A stretch of DNA of 19,437 bases from Verrucomicrobiota bacterium (GCA_003219095.1 QHPM01000126.1:1-19437); one strand, 5' to 3'; shown: positions 7,277 through 18,296, numbered from the stretch's first letter. Notes: generated by a model not told the origin, from the letters alone. A program made the numbers and translations.

Positions 7277-8329
7277 ATGAAAAAAGAACTAAAATTCGGC
7301 ATCATCGGCACCGGATGGCCGGGCCAGCAACATGCCATCGCGCTGGCAGAAAGTCCGGACATTCAATTGCGCTCCTGTGCCGACACCAATTCGGAGCGAC
7401 TCCGAAGTTTTGCCGAAACTTACCGCCTGGAAAGTTCGTTCGAGGATTATCAGGAATTGTTACGCGATCGAGATCTGGACGCCGCGATAATTTGTTTGCC
7501 GAACTTTTTGCATTTCCCGGCGTCCTTGGCCGCGCTGGAAGCAGGTAAGCACGTTTTTTGCGAGAAACCGCCGACGATGAACGCCGCGGAAATGAAAGTG
7601 CTGCGTGATGAAGCGGAAAAACGCGGATTGATTTATTTTTTTGGGCGCCAGTTTCGATTTACGCCGGCTGTTCGCACCGCCCGGGACATCATCGCCGAAG
7701 GACGCCTGGGCAAAATTTATCGCGCCCGTGCCACCTGGGTCCGTTCGCGCGGAATTCCCGCGGGGATTGGTTTGTGGTTCACCGACAAGCAACGTTCGGG
7801 TGGTGGCGCGCTTATCGATATTGGTGTGCACGCACTCGATACCGCATGGTATTTAATGGGAACGCCGCGCCCTGTTTCGATCAGCGCAAAGGTGTTTCGC
7901 AATTTCGCCCACTTGGTGGAGGTGCCAGTATTTGATGTCGAAGACGAAGCCCACGCTTTTATTCGTTTCGCGAACGACGCCATTGTGGAATTGGAGACGA
8001 GCTGGGCTGCGAACCTGACCGACGATACGCCGATCGGTCCGGAATGGGTCGGCCGGGAATCAAATAATTGCGTTCTTTTTGGAACAAAAGGCACCCTGCG
8101 ATTAAAACCATTGACCTTATTCGAAGACGAAAACGGAAAGGTCGTGACTGTGCCGCTCGAATCACGCCACCGCGAAAGCAGTTTTGAAATGCAACTGCGC
8201 AATTTTGCCGATGCCATCCGCGGTCGGGTGCCGGCGACAAACAATGCCGAGCAGGCACTTGAATTGATGGAGATGATTGATGGAATTTACGCCTCGAGCG
8301 AGCTGGGGCGCGAAGTTCCGGTGGCGTAA
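7277..8329 (+). CDS. Gfo/Idh/MocA family oxidoreductase
   Basis: This 350-residue protein has an N-terminal Rossmann fold with the dinucleotide-binding loop GIIGTGWPG (8-16) and the family motif EKP at 96-98, whose Lys97 is the usual catalytic lysine. The C-terminal GFO_IDH_MocA domain contains GGGALIDIGVHALD, with Asp181 and His185 in the active-site helix. Family members oxidise or reduce sugars, inositols and sugar derivatives with NAD(P). The substrate cannot be told from the sequence. The ATG at 7277 puts the Rossmann strand at residue 6. An earlier in-frame ATG at 7199 overlaps the RF-like gene and adds 26 residues without family character. It follows the RF-like gene by 58 bp and may be co-transcribed. 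Confidence 0.93.
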   Translation: MKKELKFGIIGTGWPGQQHAIALAESPDIQLRSCADTNSERLRSFAETYRLESSFEDYQELLRDRDLDAAIICLPNFLHFPASLAALEAGKHVFCEKPPTMNAAEMKVLRDEAEKRGLIYFFGRQFRFTPAVRTARDIIAEGRLGKIYRARATWVRSRGIPAGIGLWFTDKQRSGGGALIDIGVHALDTAWYLMGTPRPVSISAKVFRNFAHLVEVPVFDVEDEAHAFIRFANDAIVELETSWAANLTDDTPIGPEWVGRESNNCVLFGTKGTLRLKPLTLFEDENGKVVTVPLESRHRESSFEMQLRNFADAIRGRVPATNNAEQALELMEMIDGIYASSELGREVPVA

Positions 8330-8404
8330 TCAAAGAAGAAATCTCGCGAGAAATACATCTGTTCACGGCATTTGCGCCGAACTCTCAACAAAAGACTTCA
8401 AACT

Positions 8405-8569
8405 ATGAAAATATTCATCCTTCTTACCGCAACGGCTGTGATGCTTGGCTTGAGTTCGTGCGCCTCGGAGCCGGCCGCGACCACGACCACCACAACTCAC
8501 GAGAGTACCACGGTGGCACAACCGGCGGCGACGCAGCAGACAACAACAACTCGCACCTCCGGCTACTAG
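8405..8569 (+). CDS. Small Thr-rich lipoprotein
   Basis: This is a 54-residue protein with a lipoprotein signal peptide: MKIF, a hydrophobic core and the lipobox LSSC ending at Cys19. The mature part is only about 36 residues, low in complexity and dominated by Thr, Ala and Ser, with a run of six Thr. It would be lipid-anchored in the envelope. No domain is recognised and the function is unknown. Start ATG at 8405 is chosen because it begins the signal peptide; an in-frame ATG at 8372 would put charged residues in front. A good terminator lies 21 bp after the stop, which supports it being a real transcription unit end. Confidence 0.7.
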   Translation: MKIFILLTATAVMLGLSSCASEPAATTTTTTHESTTVAQPAATQQTTTTRTSGY

Positions 8570-8590
8570 TCGCGACCCTACGTTTGCAAG

Positions 8591-8625
8591 GAGCGCGCGC
8601 CCCATGGTTGCGCGCTCTTTTTCTT
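8591..8625 (+). terminator. Rho-independent terminator after the small lipoprotein gene
   Basis: GAGCGCGC (8591-8598) pairs with GCGCGCTC (8610-8617) across an 11-base loop and is followed by TTTTTCTT (8618-8625). It ends the plus-strand unit and lies directly against the gyrA stop at 8624. In the gyrA direction no T-run follows the stem, so it is mainly a plus-strand terminator. Confidence 0.85.
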
Positions 8626-11143
8626 AGCCCGCCGGAGTCTCGATTTCGGCTTTCGCTTCTTCTTCCGCCTGACTGACCACGGGCGCAATCGCCTGCAATT
8701 TTTCACCTTCGCGCAAAGTAAGGAGCTTCACGCCCATGGCATTGCGGCCGGTCTCACGTATTTCCTTCACCCGCGTGCGAACGAGCTGACCTTTGGTCGT
8801 GATCAGCATCAACTCATCAGCATCGGTGACCGTGAGCGCCCCGACGACATTGCCGGTCTTGTCTCCCGTCTTCATCGTGATGATGCCTTTGCCGCCGCGG
8901 GATTGTTTTCGGTAATCGTCAAACGGTGTCCGTTTCCCAATCCCGTTCTCGCCCGCAACCAGCAACATCGCGGTCGGATTTACGATCGCGCTGGCAACAA
9001 CGTGATCATTTTTTTCCGGTCGAATTCCCCACACGCCAACGGTGTTGCGTCCCTGGTCACGCAGCTGTTCTTCGTGAAAACGTAGACTCATTCCCTCTTT
9101 GGTGATGAGAACGAGCTCGTCATTTCCGGAAGTAAGTTTCGCGTCGATCAAACAATCGTCCGGCTCAATTTGGATGGCGATGATTCCGCCTTTTCGGACG
9201 TTGGCGTAATCGGAGAGGTTCGATTTCTTTACAATGCCGGAGCGAGTCGCGAATATGATATGCAGGTTTTCGTCCCAGGTATTGTCTGTCGCATTTGGTC
9301 CGGTGCCGGAGCGTTTTGATTGGACCCGAATAGTAGCGGCGATCTTCTCGTTCGCGCGTAACTCGAGGATGTTGGCAATGGAGCGGCCTTTGGCGGCTCG
9401 GCCCATCTCCGGAATTTCGTAGACTTTCTCAACGTAGGCACGGCCGGACTCGGTAAAGAACATCAGGAAATCGTGCGTCGTCGCGATAAAAAGATGCTGC
9501 ACGAAATCGCCTTCGTCTTCTTGAGTGGCGCCCTCGCGCGTCGACATCCCGATCACGCCCTTGCCACCGCGCCGCTGCGCGCGAAACGCACTAACGGCGG
9601 TGCGTTTGATGAATCCGCCATGGGTGATGCTAATGATGCACCCCTCGTTCCGGATCAAATCTTCCATCGCGATCTCACCCTCGTCCGGCACCAGTTGGGT
9701 CAGTCGCGGGGTGGCATACTTGTCGCGAATCTCGCGCAATTCCTTTTTGATAATGGTAAAGACGCGCTGCTCTTTTGCCAGGATGTCGCGCAGATCTTTG
9801 ATCGTATCGAGGAGTTCCTTGTATTCGCCAACGATTTTCTCGCGTTCAAGTCCCGTTAGTTGATACAAACGCAGTTCCAGAATTTGGTTGGCTTGATGTT
9901 CGCTGAAGGCGTAGCGCCCTTCCGTCAGCCGCGCTTCGTTGCGAATGAGAATGCCGATCTGTTCGACTTGTCGTTTAGTAAAATCGAAGGCGAGAAGTTT
10001 AACGCGGGCTTCTTCGCGATTGGCCGATCCGCGAATAATACGGATAAACTCATCCAGGTTCGCCAGCGCGATCAGATAACCCTCGAGGGTTTCCGCGCGC
10101 TCTTCCGCTTTGCGCAATTCAAAGCGCGTGCGCCGGAGAACGACTTCACGCCGATGGGCGAAGGATGATTCCATCGCGGTGTGTTTATAGAGATTGTTAA
10201 TGACAACCTTCGGGTTTCCATCACGCTTCAATTCGATCACCACCCGGGTGTTTTCGTCCGATTCGTCCCGGATCGCGGTGATGTCGGAAAGGACTTTGTC
10301 GTTCACCAGCTGTGCGATGCGCTCGACCAGGGTCGCGCGATTGACGTTGTAAGGAATTTCCGTGATCACGATCTGTTCGCGATTGCCCTTGAGTTCTTCC
10401 ACGCCGGCTTTGCCGCGCACTTTCATGCTGCCACGCCCGTGCTCGAGATATTGGCGAACGCCGGCTGTGCCCAGAATGGCGCAACCAGTCGGGAAATCCG
10501 GGCCCTTCACGAACTCCATCAAGCCATCAAAAGTGATATCCGGGTCGTCGATTTGCGCGCAGATGGCGTCAATAACTTCGCCAAGATTGTGCGGCGGAAT
10601 GTTTGTGGCCATACCAACGGCGATGCCGGTCCCGCCGTTGACCAGAAGATTCGGAAAAGCGCTGGGAAAAACTGTCGGCTCGGTCCGGGTTTCGTCATAA
10701 TTCGGAACGAAATCGACCGTATCCTTCTCCATGTCGGTCATGAGCGCGGCGCCGAGATGTTCCAGCCGCGCTTCGGTGTAACGCATCGACGCGGGCGGGT
10801 CGCCTTCGACCGAGCCGAAGTTGCCCTGCCCCTGAATGAGGGTTTCGCGCATCGCCCACGGCTGCGCCATATGCACCAGCGTCGGATAAATCGCCTGGTC
10901 GCCGTGCGGATGATAATTACCCATCGTTTCGCCGACGATTTTTGCGCACTTCAAATGCTTGCGCCCTGGCATGACTCCGAGCTCGTTCATCGCATAGAGA
11001 ATGCGTCGCTGCGATGGTTTGAGCCCGTCGCGCGCGTCCGGTAGTGCCCGGGAAATGATCACCGACATCGAGTAATCGAGGAAGGACCGCGATACTTCCT
11101 CAGCGACGTTGATCGGCTCTACTTTTTCGTTTGGGTTATACAC
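8624..11143 (-). CDS. gyrA: DNA gyrase subunit A with in-frame loss of a conserved block
   Basis: GyrA is the DNA breakage-reunion subunit of gyrase, which introduces negative supercoils with GyrB. The 839-residue product has the catalytic Tyr122 in the SMRYTEARL context and a GyrA box QRRGGKG at 523-529. The box, followed by beta-pinwheel repeats, separates it from ParC. The GTG start (11143) gives the expected N-terminus. One anomaly stands out. After NNLYKHTAMESSF (Phe328, codon 10162-10160) the protein goes straight to AHRREVV (Ala329). All GyrAs I know have about 25 residues here, of the kind G-[IV]-NM-x-A...G-x-P...L-x-x-[IL], so about 75 bases appear missing in frame. The window positions equivalent to E. 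coli Ser83 and Asp87 are Gln83 and Pro87. It lies downstream of gyrB with a 120-bp gap. Confidence 0.96.
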   Translation of the reverse strand: MYNPNEKVEPINVAEEVSRSFLDYSMSVIISRALPDARDGLKPSQRRILYAMNELGVMPGRKHLKCAKIVGETMGNYHPHGDQAIYPTLVHMAQPWAMRETLIQGQGNFGSVEGDPPASMRYTEARLEHLGAALMTDMEKDTVDFVPNYDETRTEPTVFPSAFPNLLVNGGTGIAVGMATNIPPHNLGEVIDAICAQIDDPDITFDGLMEFVKGPDFPTGCAILGTAGVRQYLEHGRGSMKVRGKAGVEELKGNREQIVITEIPYNVNRATLVERIAQLVNDKVLSDITAIRDESDENTRVVIELKRDGNPKVVINNLYKHTAMESSFAHRREVVLRRTRFELRKAEERAETLEGYLIALANLDEFIRIIRGSANREEARVKLLAFDFTKRQVEQIGILIRNEARLTEGRYAFSEHQANQILELRLYQLTGLEREKIVGEYKELLDTIKDLRDILAKEQRVFTIIKKELREIRDKYATPRLTQLVPDEGEIAMEDLIRNEGCIISITHGGFIKRTAVSAFRAQRRGGKGVIGMSTREGATQEDEGDFVQHLFIATTHDFLMFFTESGRAYVEKVYEIPEMGRAAKGRSIANILELRANEKIAATIRVQSKRSGTGPNATDNTWDENLHIIFATRSGIVKKSNLSDYANVRKGGIIAIQIEPDDCLIDAKLTSGNDELVLITKEGMSLRFHEEQLRDQGRNTVGVWGIRPEKNDHVVASAIVNPTAMLLVAGENGIGKRTPFDDYRKQSRGGKGIITMKTGDKTGNVVGALTVTDADELMLITTKGQLVRTRVKEIRETGRNAMGVKLLTLREGEKLQAIAPVVSQAEEEAKAEIETPAG

Positions 11144-11263
11144 GGATTCTTAATGACGCACGACGAAACACGAAGGAATCCCGAAACCCGAATGACGATA
11201 CCAAGGACTGATTGCTGAATCGATCGTTTGCCCACTCGAGCTTCCTTCGTCCTCCGTCATTTC
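11144..11263. repeat. gyrB-gyrA spacer with degenerate GAA/GACGA-type repeats
   Basis: The spacer contains ACGACGAAACACGAAGGAAT followed by further CGAAACCCGAATGACGA-like units. Its other end has CTTCCTTCGTCCTCCGTCAT, which is a partial reverse complement of the first part. It has no coding signal. A weak long-range stem in the gyrBA transcript is possible. No clear ribosome binding site for gyrA is visible. Confidence 0.4.
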
Positions 11264-13932
<2,669 letters not shown>

Positions 13933-14012
13933 TAGGCGTTGAGCTTGGGGAATGGAAAAAAGCAGCCTGTTGTGGTCGCCGCTCCGCCGCCCGAGATTCG
14001 GTTTTCGTTGGC

Positions 14013-14041
14013 TTGACCGCGCCTTTTTTGGGCCGGAAAAT
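14013..14041 (+). promoter_or_regulatory. Putative promoter of psd-pssA
   Basis: TTGACC (14013-14018) matches the -35 consensus at five of six bases and is followed after exactly 17 bases by GAAAAT (14036-14041), a weak -10. The psd ATG is only 12 bases downstream, which would give a very short leader. Confidence 0.35.
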
Positions 14042-14052
14042 GACTGGTAATC

Positions 14053-14685
14053 ATGCGTTTTCAAACCCTCTTTGAAGGTCGCTGGATCTTTGCCATTCTG
14101 CTTATCCTGGCGATTGCGAGTGCGCTAATTTCATGGTGGCTCACGCTTTTTTTTGTGGCGCTGATTCTCTACACCATCGCTTTTTTTCGCGATCCAAACC
14201 GCCCCGACCCGGCTGATGAACGCGCCGTCGTCGCAGCGGCAGATGGCACCATTGCCGACATTCAGGAAATCGACGAAAAGGAATTTCTGAAAGCGCGCAG
14301 CAAACGTATCGGCATTTTCCTTTCCATCTTTGATGTGCACACCAACCGCGCACCCGTTGCCGGCGGTATTGTCTTTCAGCAACATCGCAAAGGTTTTTGT
14401 TTTGATGCGCGCCGGCTCGAATGCTCGGAAAAAAACGAAGCGATGACTTGGGCCTTTCAAAATGCGCGCGCTACCATCGTGGTGCGACAATTAACCGGTG
14501 CGATCGCGCGACGTATTGTCGGCTGGGCGAAAGTGGGCGATGAACTAAAACGCGGCCAGCGCTTCGGGATGATTCGATTTGGGTCGCGGACTGAAGTATA
14601 CTTGCCGCTCGACGCCGAAATTTTGGTCAAAGTAGGCGATCACGTAAAGGGTGGCGCCAGCGTGATTGCGCGGTTGGCGGAATGA
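14053..14685 (+). CDS. psd: Phosphatidylserine decarboxylase (short, soluble-domain type)
   Basis: Psd decarboxylates phosphatidylserine to phosphatidylethanolamine at the membrane. The enzyme is made as a proenzyme that cleaves itself to form a pyruvoyl group. In the 210-residue product the self-cleavage site is Gly177-Ser178 in IRFGSRTEV, as in the short Psd/archaetidylserine decarboxylase-like family. FDVHTNRAPVAG at 93-104 is the other conserved block. Residues 12-45 form one or two hydrophobic membrane helices. The protein appears complete. The start ATG leads directly to the membrane segment. Its TGA overlaps the ATG of pssA (ATGA), so the two are translationally coupled: PssA makes the substrate that Psd consumes. 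Confidence 0.93.
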   Translation: MRFQTLFEGRWIFAILLILAIASALISWWLTLFFVALILYTIAFFRDPNRPDPADERAVVAAADGTIADIQEIDEKEFLKARSKRIGIFLSIFDVHTNRAPVAGGIVFQQHRKGFCFDARRLECSEKNEAMTWAFQNARATIVVRQLTGAIARRIVGWAKVGDELKRGQRFGMIRFGSRTEVYLPLDAEILVKVGDHVKGGASVIARLAE

Positions 14686-15509
14686 ACGAGCACAATCCAA
14701 AGATTTACCTGCTGCCCAACCTGATGACGGCGGGCAATTTGTTTTGCGGGTTCGCGGCCACGCTCAAAATCGTGCAGGGCGCGCTGATTCAATGGTCCAG
14801 CCCGGATGAAGCGGCAACGCTTTTTCATGCCGCCGTCTGGTTCATTCTCGGCGCCTGCATCTTCGATGTCCTCGATGGCCGCCTTGCGCGTTTGGGGGGG
14901 CAGGATAGTTCCTTTGGCCGCGAATTCGATTCCCTTGCCGATATTGTCTCTTTTGGTGTCGCGCCCGCGCTGATGGTCTACCGGATTGTGCTGATTGATT
15001 TTCCGCGCCTCGGCTGGCTCGTCGCCTTTGTTTATTTGGTTTGCGGCGCGCTGAGGTTGGCCCGCTACAATTGCGTCTCCGCTACTGGCGGAGCCGGTGA
15101 CGGAAAAGCTTTCACCGGTTTTCCCATTCCCGCTGCCGCCGGATTAATTGCATCGATTACGCTATTCATGCTGTGGTGGCTGGGTGAGCGCGACCATGAG
15201 ATCGGACGCTGGAAATGGGTGCTTCCGCCGTTGATGCTCTTTCTATCCATCATGATGTTCAGCCGCCTGAGCTATCCGAGTTTCAAAGCCATCACCTGGC
15301 GCACGACGCGCTCGCTTCCGCGGTTTGCCGCCATCATTCTCATCATGTTCTTCACCGCCTTGAATTACGAATGGATGCCGGCGGTTCTGTTTCTGATTTA
15401 TTTGCTTTATGGATTCCTGCGTCCGTGGGTTTCGAAACGGTGGCGGCGCGAGATTGAAGAGGAGATCGGGGAAGAGGGGGCCGATGAAGCAGTGATCGGT
15501 GAACAGTGA
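14682..15509 (+). CDS. pssA: CDP-diacylglycerol--serine O-phosphatidyltransferase
   Basis: PssA makes phosphatidylserine from CDP-diacylglycerol and serine in the inner membrane. The 275-residue product carries the full CDP-alcohol phosphatidyltransferase motif: Asp62, Asp65-Gly66, Ala69-Arg70, Gly79, Asp83 and Asp87. It starts with LLPNLMTAGNLFCGF, the pattern of the integral-membrane (Bacillus-type) PssA. About eight hydrophobic helices follow, then an acidic C-terminal tail (EEEIGEEGADEA). The last residues are encoded by a CAGTGATC-type repeat at 15490-15520, which suggests the 3' end has drifted into spacer sequence. ATGA overlap with psd marks one operon. Confidence 0.95.
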   Translation: MNEHNPKIYLLPNLMTAGNLFCGFAATLKIVQGALIQWSSPDEAATLFHAAVWFILGACIFDVLDGRLARLGGQDSSFGREFDSLADIVSFGVAPALMVYRIVLIDFPRLGWLVAFVYLVCGALRLARYNCVSATGGAGDGKAFTGFPIPAAAGLIASITLFMLWWLGERDHEIGRWKWVLPPLMLFLSIMMFSRLSYPSFKAITWRTTRSLPRFAAIILIMFFTALNYEWMPAVLFLIYLLYGFLRPWVSKRWRREIEEEIGEEGADEAVIGEQ

Positions 15510-15629
15510 TCAGAGATCAGTCAATGGGAATCGAAACTCCAGTGGGATCCCTTGCGTGGCGATCGGCGATTCGACCAAATAATGGAGGAAGCAAAAAGCC
15601 ACCCGGGTTGAAGTAACGCGGTTTCCAGT

Positions 15630-17546
15630 ATGTCTGCTGCTCAAGAGTCACGGCTGCATCTGGAGATTGCCCACGTCCTGTTCCTGGACTTAGTGGGTTA
15701 TTCCCAATTGCTCGTCAACGAACAACGAGATGTTGTGCAACAACTCAACGACATCGTGCGAGCGACGGCCCAGTTCCGCCAGAGTAGCGCAGCCGGCAAA
15801 TTGATCTGCATCGCAACCGGTGATGGCATGGCGCTGGTATTCTTTCAGAGCCCCGAAGAGCCGGTGCACTGCGCGATGGAAATTGCGAGGGCATTAAAGA
15901 GCCATCCGCATGTCCGCTTGCGCATGGGTGTGCACAGCGGACCAGTCGATCAGCTGAAGGATGTAAACAACCAAACGAACGTTGCTGGTGTCGGAATTAA
16001 CATCGCGCAGCGCGTGATGGATTGCGGCGATCCCGGTCATATTCTAATCTCGAAACGCGTCGCGGACGATCTCGCCCAGGATCGGCTTTGGCAGCCGTTG
16101 CTACACGAGCTTGGTGAAATCGAGTTCAAGCACGGAGTGAAGGTTGGGATTGTGAATCTTCATTCGGCAGAAATCGGTAATCCGCAGGTGCCCGCGAAAG
16201 TTTCTCGCCAACGAGCAGACTCGGAGCTGACGGCTTCTTCTTACCCTCTGCCGTCAGGAACGCCGCAAAAAAGCATCGCCGTTCTCGCATTCGTCAATAT
16301 GAGCAATGATCCGGAGAATGAATTTTTCAGCGATGGAATCGCCGAGGAGATCATTAACGCTTTAAGCAAGGTCAAAGCGCTTCGAGTGGCAGCGCGTACG
16401 TCTTCGTTTGCTTTTAAGGGAAAGAACGAGAATATCGGCGACGTCGGACGGAAGCTGAAGGTTCATACCGTACTCGAAGGCAGCGTCCGCAAATCGGGCG
16501 ATCGACTGCGTGTTACTGCGCAGCTGATCGATGTTACGGACGGTTATCATTTATGGAGCGAGAGATACGACCGTCAGCTCGAGGATGTTTTCCAGATCCA
16601 GGATGAGATCGCCGAAAACATCGTGCGTGCCTTGCGCTTGGTATTAGGTGAGGATGAAAAGCGCGCGCTGGAAAAAGCGCCCACCGAAAGCGTGCGCGCC
16701 TACGAGTATTATCTTCGAGGCCGTCAGATCGAAAATCAGATGCGCCGCTCCGCCTTGCAATACGCGCGTCGGATGTTTGATCGCGCGATCGAAATCGACC
16801 CGGATTTCGCGCGTGCACATGCCGGGATCGCCGACTGCTGCTCGTTTCTTTACATGTACTGGGATGGGAGCAACGCCAACCTCGAAGCGGCGGACGCGTC
16901 AAGTCAAAGAGCGCTTGAGCTTGATCCAGCAAGTGCCGAGGCGCACACCTCCCGCGGAGTCGCTTTAACCCTTCGGCGCGATTATCTGGGCGCCCGCCGG
17001 GAATTCGATCTCGCCCTTAGCCTCAACCCGGTTCTGTATGAGGCTCACTATTTTTACGGACGCGCCTGCTTCACGGAAGGGAAATTCGAGGAGGCGGTCT
17101 CACACTACCGGAACGCCTCGCGGGTGCGACCTGAGGATTATCAGGCAGTGCTGCTGTCGACTGACGCCCTCGAAAAATTGGGTCGTCACGATGAAGTATT
17201 GGAAGCGGCGCGGCAGGGGGTTAAGCTGGCCGACGCCCATCTGGAACTCAATCCGGATGACGCTCGCGCATGGTATCTCAGCGCGGCGGCGTTGGTGCGG
17301 TTGGGGCAGATTGACCAAGCCTTGGAACGCGGACGCAGAGCGTTTGCGGTTGATCCGGAAGACGCTGGCGTTTTGTACAATCTCGCGTGCACTTATGCAC
17401 TGGCCGGTTCAAATGATGAGGCAATCGAACATTTGAACAAAGCGATTCAGAACGGATTTGGACAGCGTGAATGGGTGGAAAATGATCCAGCCTTGGATCC
17501 GATCCGCGGCGATCCGCGATACCACACCATCCTACGAAAACTTTAA
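15630..17546 (+). CDS. Class III adenylate/guanylate cyclase-like domain, TolB-like domain and TPR protein
   Basis: This 638-residue multidomain protein has three regions. Residues 12-180 are a class III nucleotide cyclase homology domain with metal-ligand candidates Asp20 (FLDLVGYS) and Asp65 (TGDGMA). The transition-state pair is Asn124 and Arg128 (NIAQR), so the core catalytic residues are present. Residues 213-340 are a TolB-like N-terminal-type domain (KSIAVLAFVNMSND, DGIAEEI, VLEGSVRKSG, LWSERYDR), found in many signalling TPR proteins. Residues from about 350 to the end are TPR-type helical repeats with alternating EIDP, ELDP, SLNP and AVDP turns. No transmembrane segment or signal peptide is seen. 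The likely role is cytoplasmic signalling or scaffolding; the cyclic nucleotide product and the input are not known. Start ATG 15630 leads into the domain after 12 residues. Confidence 0.9.
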   Translation: MSAAQESRLHLEIAHVLFLDLVGYSQLLVNEQRDVVQQLNDIVRATAQFRQSSAAGKLICIATGDGMALVFFQSPEEPVHCAMEIARALKSHPHVRLRMGVHSGPVDQLKDVNNQTNVAGVGINIAQRVMDCGDPGHILISKRVADDLAQDRLWQPLLHELGEIEFKHGVKVGIVNLHSAEIGNPQVPAKVSRQRADSELTASSYPLPSGTPQKSIAVLAFVNMSNDPENEFFSDGIAEEIINALSKVKALRVAARTSSFAFKGKNENIGDVGRKLKVHTVLEGSVRKSGDRLRVTAQLIDVTDGYHLWSERYDRQLEDVFQIQDEIAENIVRALRLVLGEDEKRALEKAPTESVRAYEYYLRGRQIENQMRRSALQYARRMFDRAIEIDPDFARAHAGIADCCSFLYMYWDGSNANLEAADASSQRALELDPASAEAHTSRGVALTLRRDYLGARREFDLALSLNPVLYEAHYFYGRACFTEGKFEEAVSHYRNASRVRPEDYQAVLLSTDALEKLGRHDEVLEAARQGVKLADAHLELNPDDARAWYLSAAALVRLGQIDQALERGRRAFAVDPEDAGVLYNLACTYALAGSNDEAIEHLNKAIQNGFGQREWVENDPALDPIRGDPRYHTILRKL

Positions 17547-17579
17547 TTTCTAACACCGAGCGCGCGTTTCCAAATCGCC

Positions 17580-18296
17580 CTAAAAGGAATTTAGCTGCGC
17601 CAGGATTTCGGGATCGCGCACATCGGCCCATTCTCCGCTGAGCTCAAATCCTTTCACTCGCCTCCCCGACCGCGCCAGATCACGAATGGCGTCCGTCAAT
17701 TCATATTCGCCACGCGGCGATGGTTGTAATTTCGCGGTCCGCTCAAAAATACTGGGTCGGAATACATAAACACCGGCGTTGTACCACGGGCTCGTCGCTT
17801 CGCCGGGCTGCATTTTCTCGCGAATGTCGGTCACTTCCATGCGCTCGTTAACGAAAACCGCGCCGCCTTTGCTCACATCTTCGTTTTGTTTCACGCTCAC
17901 GATCGCCTCGATATCATCCGCCAGGTCGATAATCGATTTGTAGTTCACCGGATCGACCAAGATGTCGCCGTAGCTTAAGACAAAAGGCGAATCGCCCACA
18001 AAATCCCGCGCCAGATCGAGCACACGACCGGTCCCATCCTGCACGACTTGGGTCGCGTATCGGATTTGCAAACCAAAGCAGGTGCCGTCGCCAAAATAGT
18101 TTCGAACGGCATCGCCGTGATAACCGACAATAATCAAAAAGTCTTTGATCCCTGCCGCCTGTAATCCTTCTACAATATGCAACAGAATCGGTTTTCCCCG
18201 CACTTTGATCATCGGTTTCGGCACGTCGGCCGTTAGCTCCCGCATTCGTGTGCCGCGACCGGCGGCAAGCAGAACGGCTTTCCTTAATGTCGTCAT
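17580..18296 (-). CDS. Sugar-phosphate nucleotidyltransferase family protein
   Basis: This 238-residue protein has the NTP-transferase fold. The nucleotide-binding motif is LAAGRGTRM at 10-18, with PKPM at 26-29 and the metal-binding Asp in YGDI (Asp111). YNAGVYVF follows near 171-178. It lacks the left-handed helix acetyltransferase domain of GlmU, so it should only activate a sugar-1-phosphate with NTP. RmlA, GalU-like, CTP-type or MurU-like roles are all possible. The ATG at 18296 is the only suitable start and lies inside an inverted repeat arm (GGAATGAC), so the repeat supplies the first residues. The stop is 33 bp from the stop of the convergent cyclase-TPR gene. Confidence 0.9.
   Translation of the reverse strand: MTTLRKAVLLAAGRGTRMRELTADVPKPMIKVRGKPILLHIVEGLQAAGIKDFLIIVGYHGDAVRNYFGDGTCFGLQIRYATQVVQDGTGRVLDLARDFVGDSPFVLSYGDILVDPVNYKSIIDLADDIEAIVSVKQNEDVSKGGAVFVNERMEVTDIREKMQPGEATSPWYNAGVYVFRPSIFERTAKLQPSPRGEYELTDAIRDLARSGRRVKGFELSGEWADVRDPEILAQLNSF

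Noticed and set aside
10181..11044. Long open frame (287 codons) on the plus strand opposite gyrA
   Set aside because: It is antisense to well-conserved gyrA, shows no domain and its residues follow from the codon bias of the real gene.
8624..11143. Annotation as topoisomerase IV subunit A (ParC)
   Set aside because: A GyrA box (QRRGGKG) and adjacency to gyrB point to gyrase.
15582..15611. Nine-codon upstream open frame before the cyclase-TPR gene
   Set aside because: It is very short and has no supporting ribosome binding site; its own start overlaps a GGAGGA that could equally be incidental.
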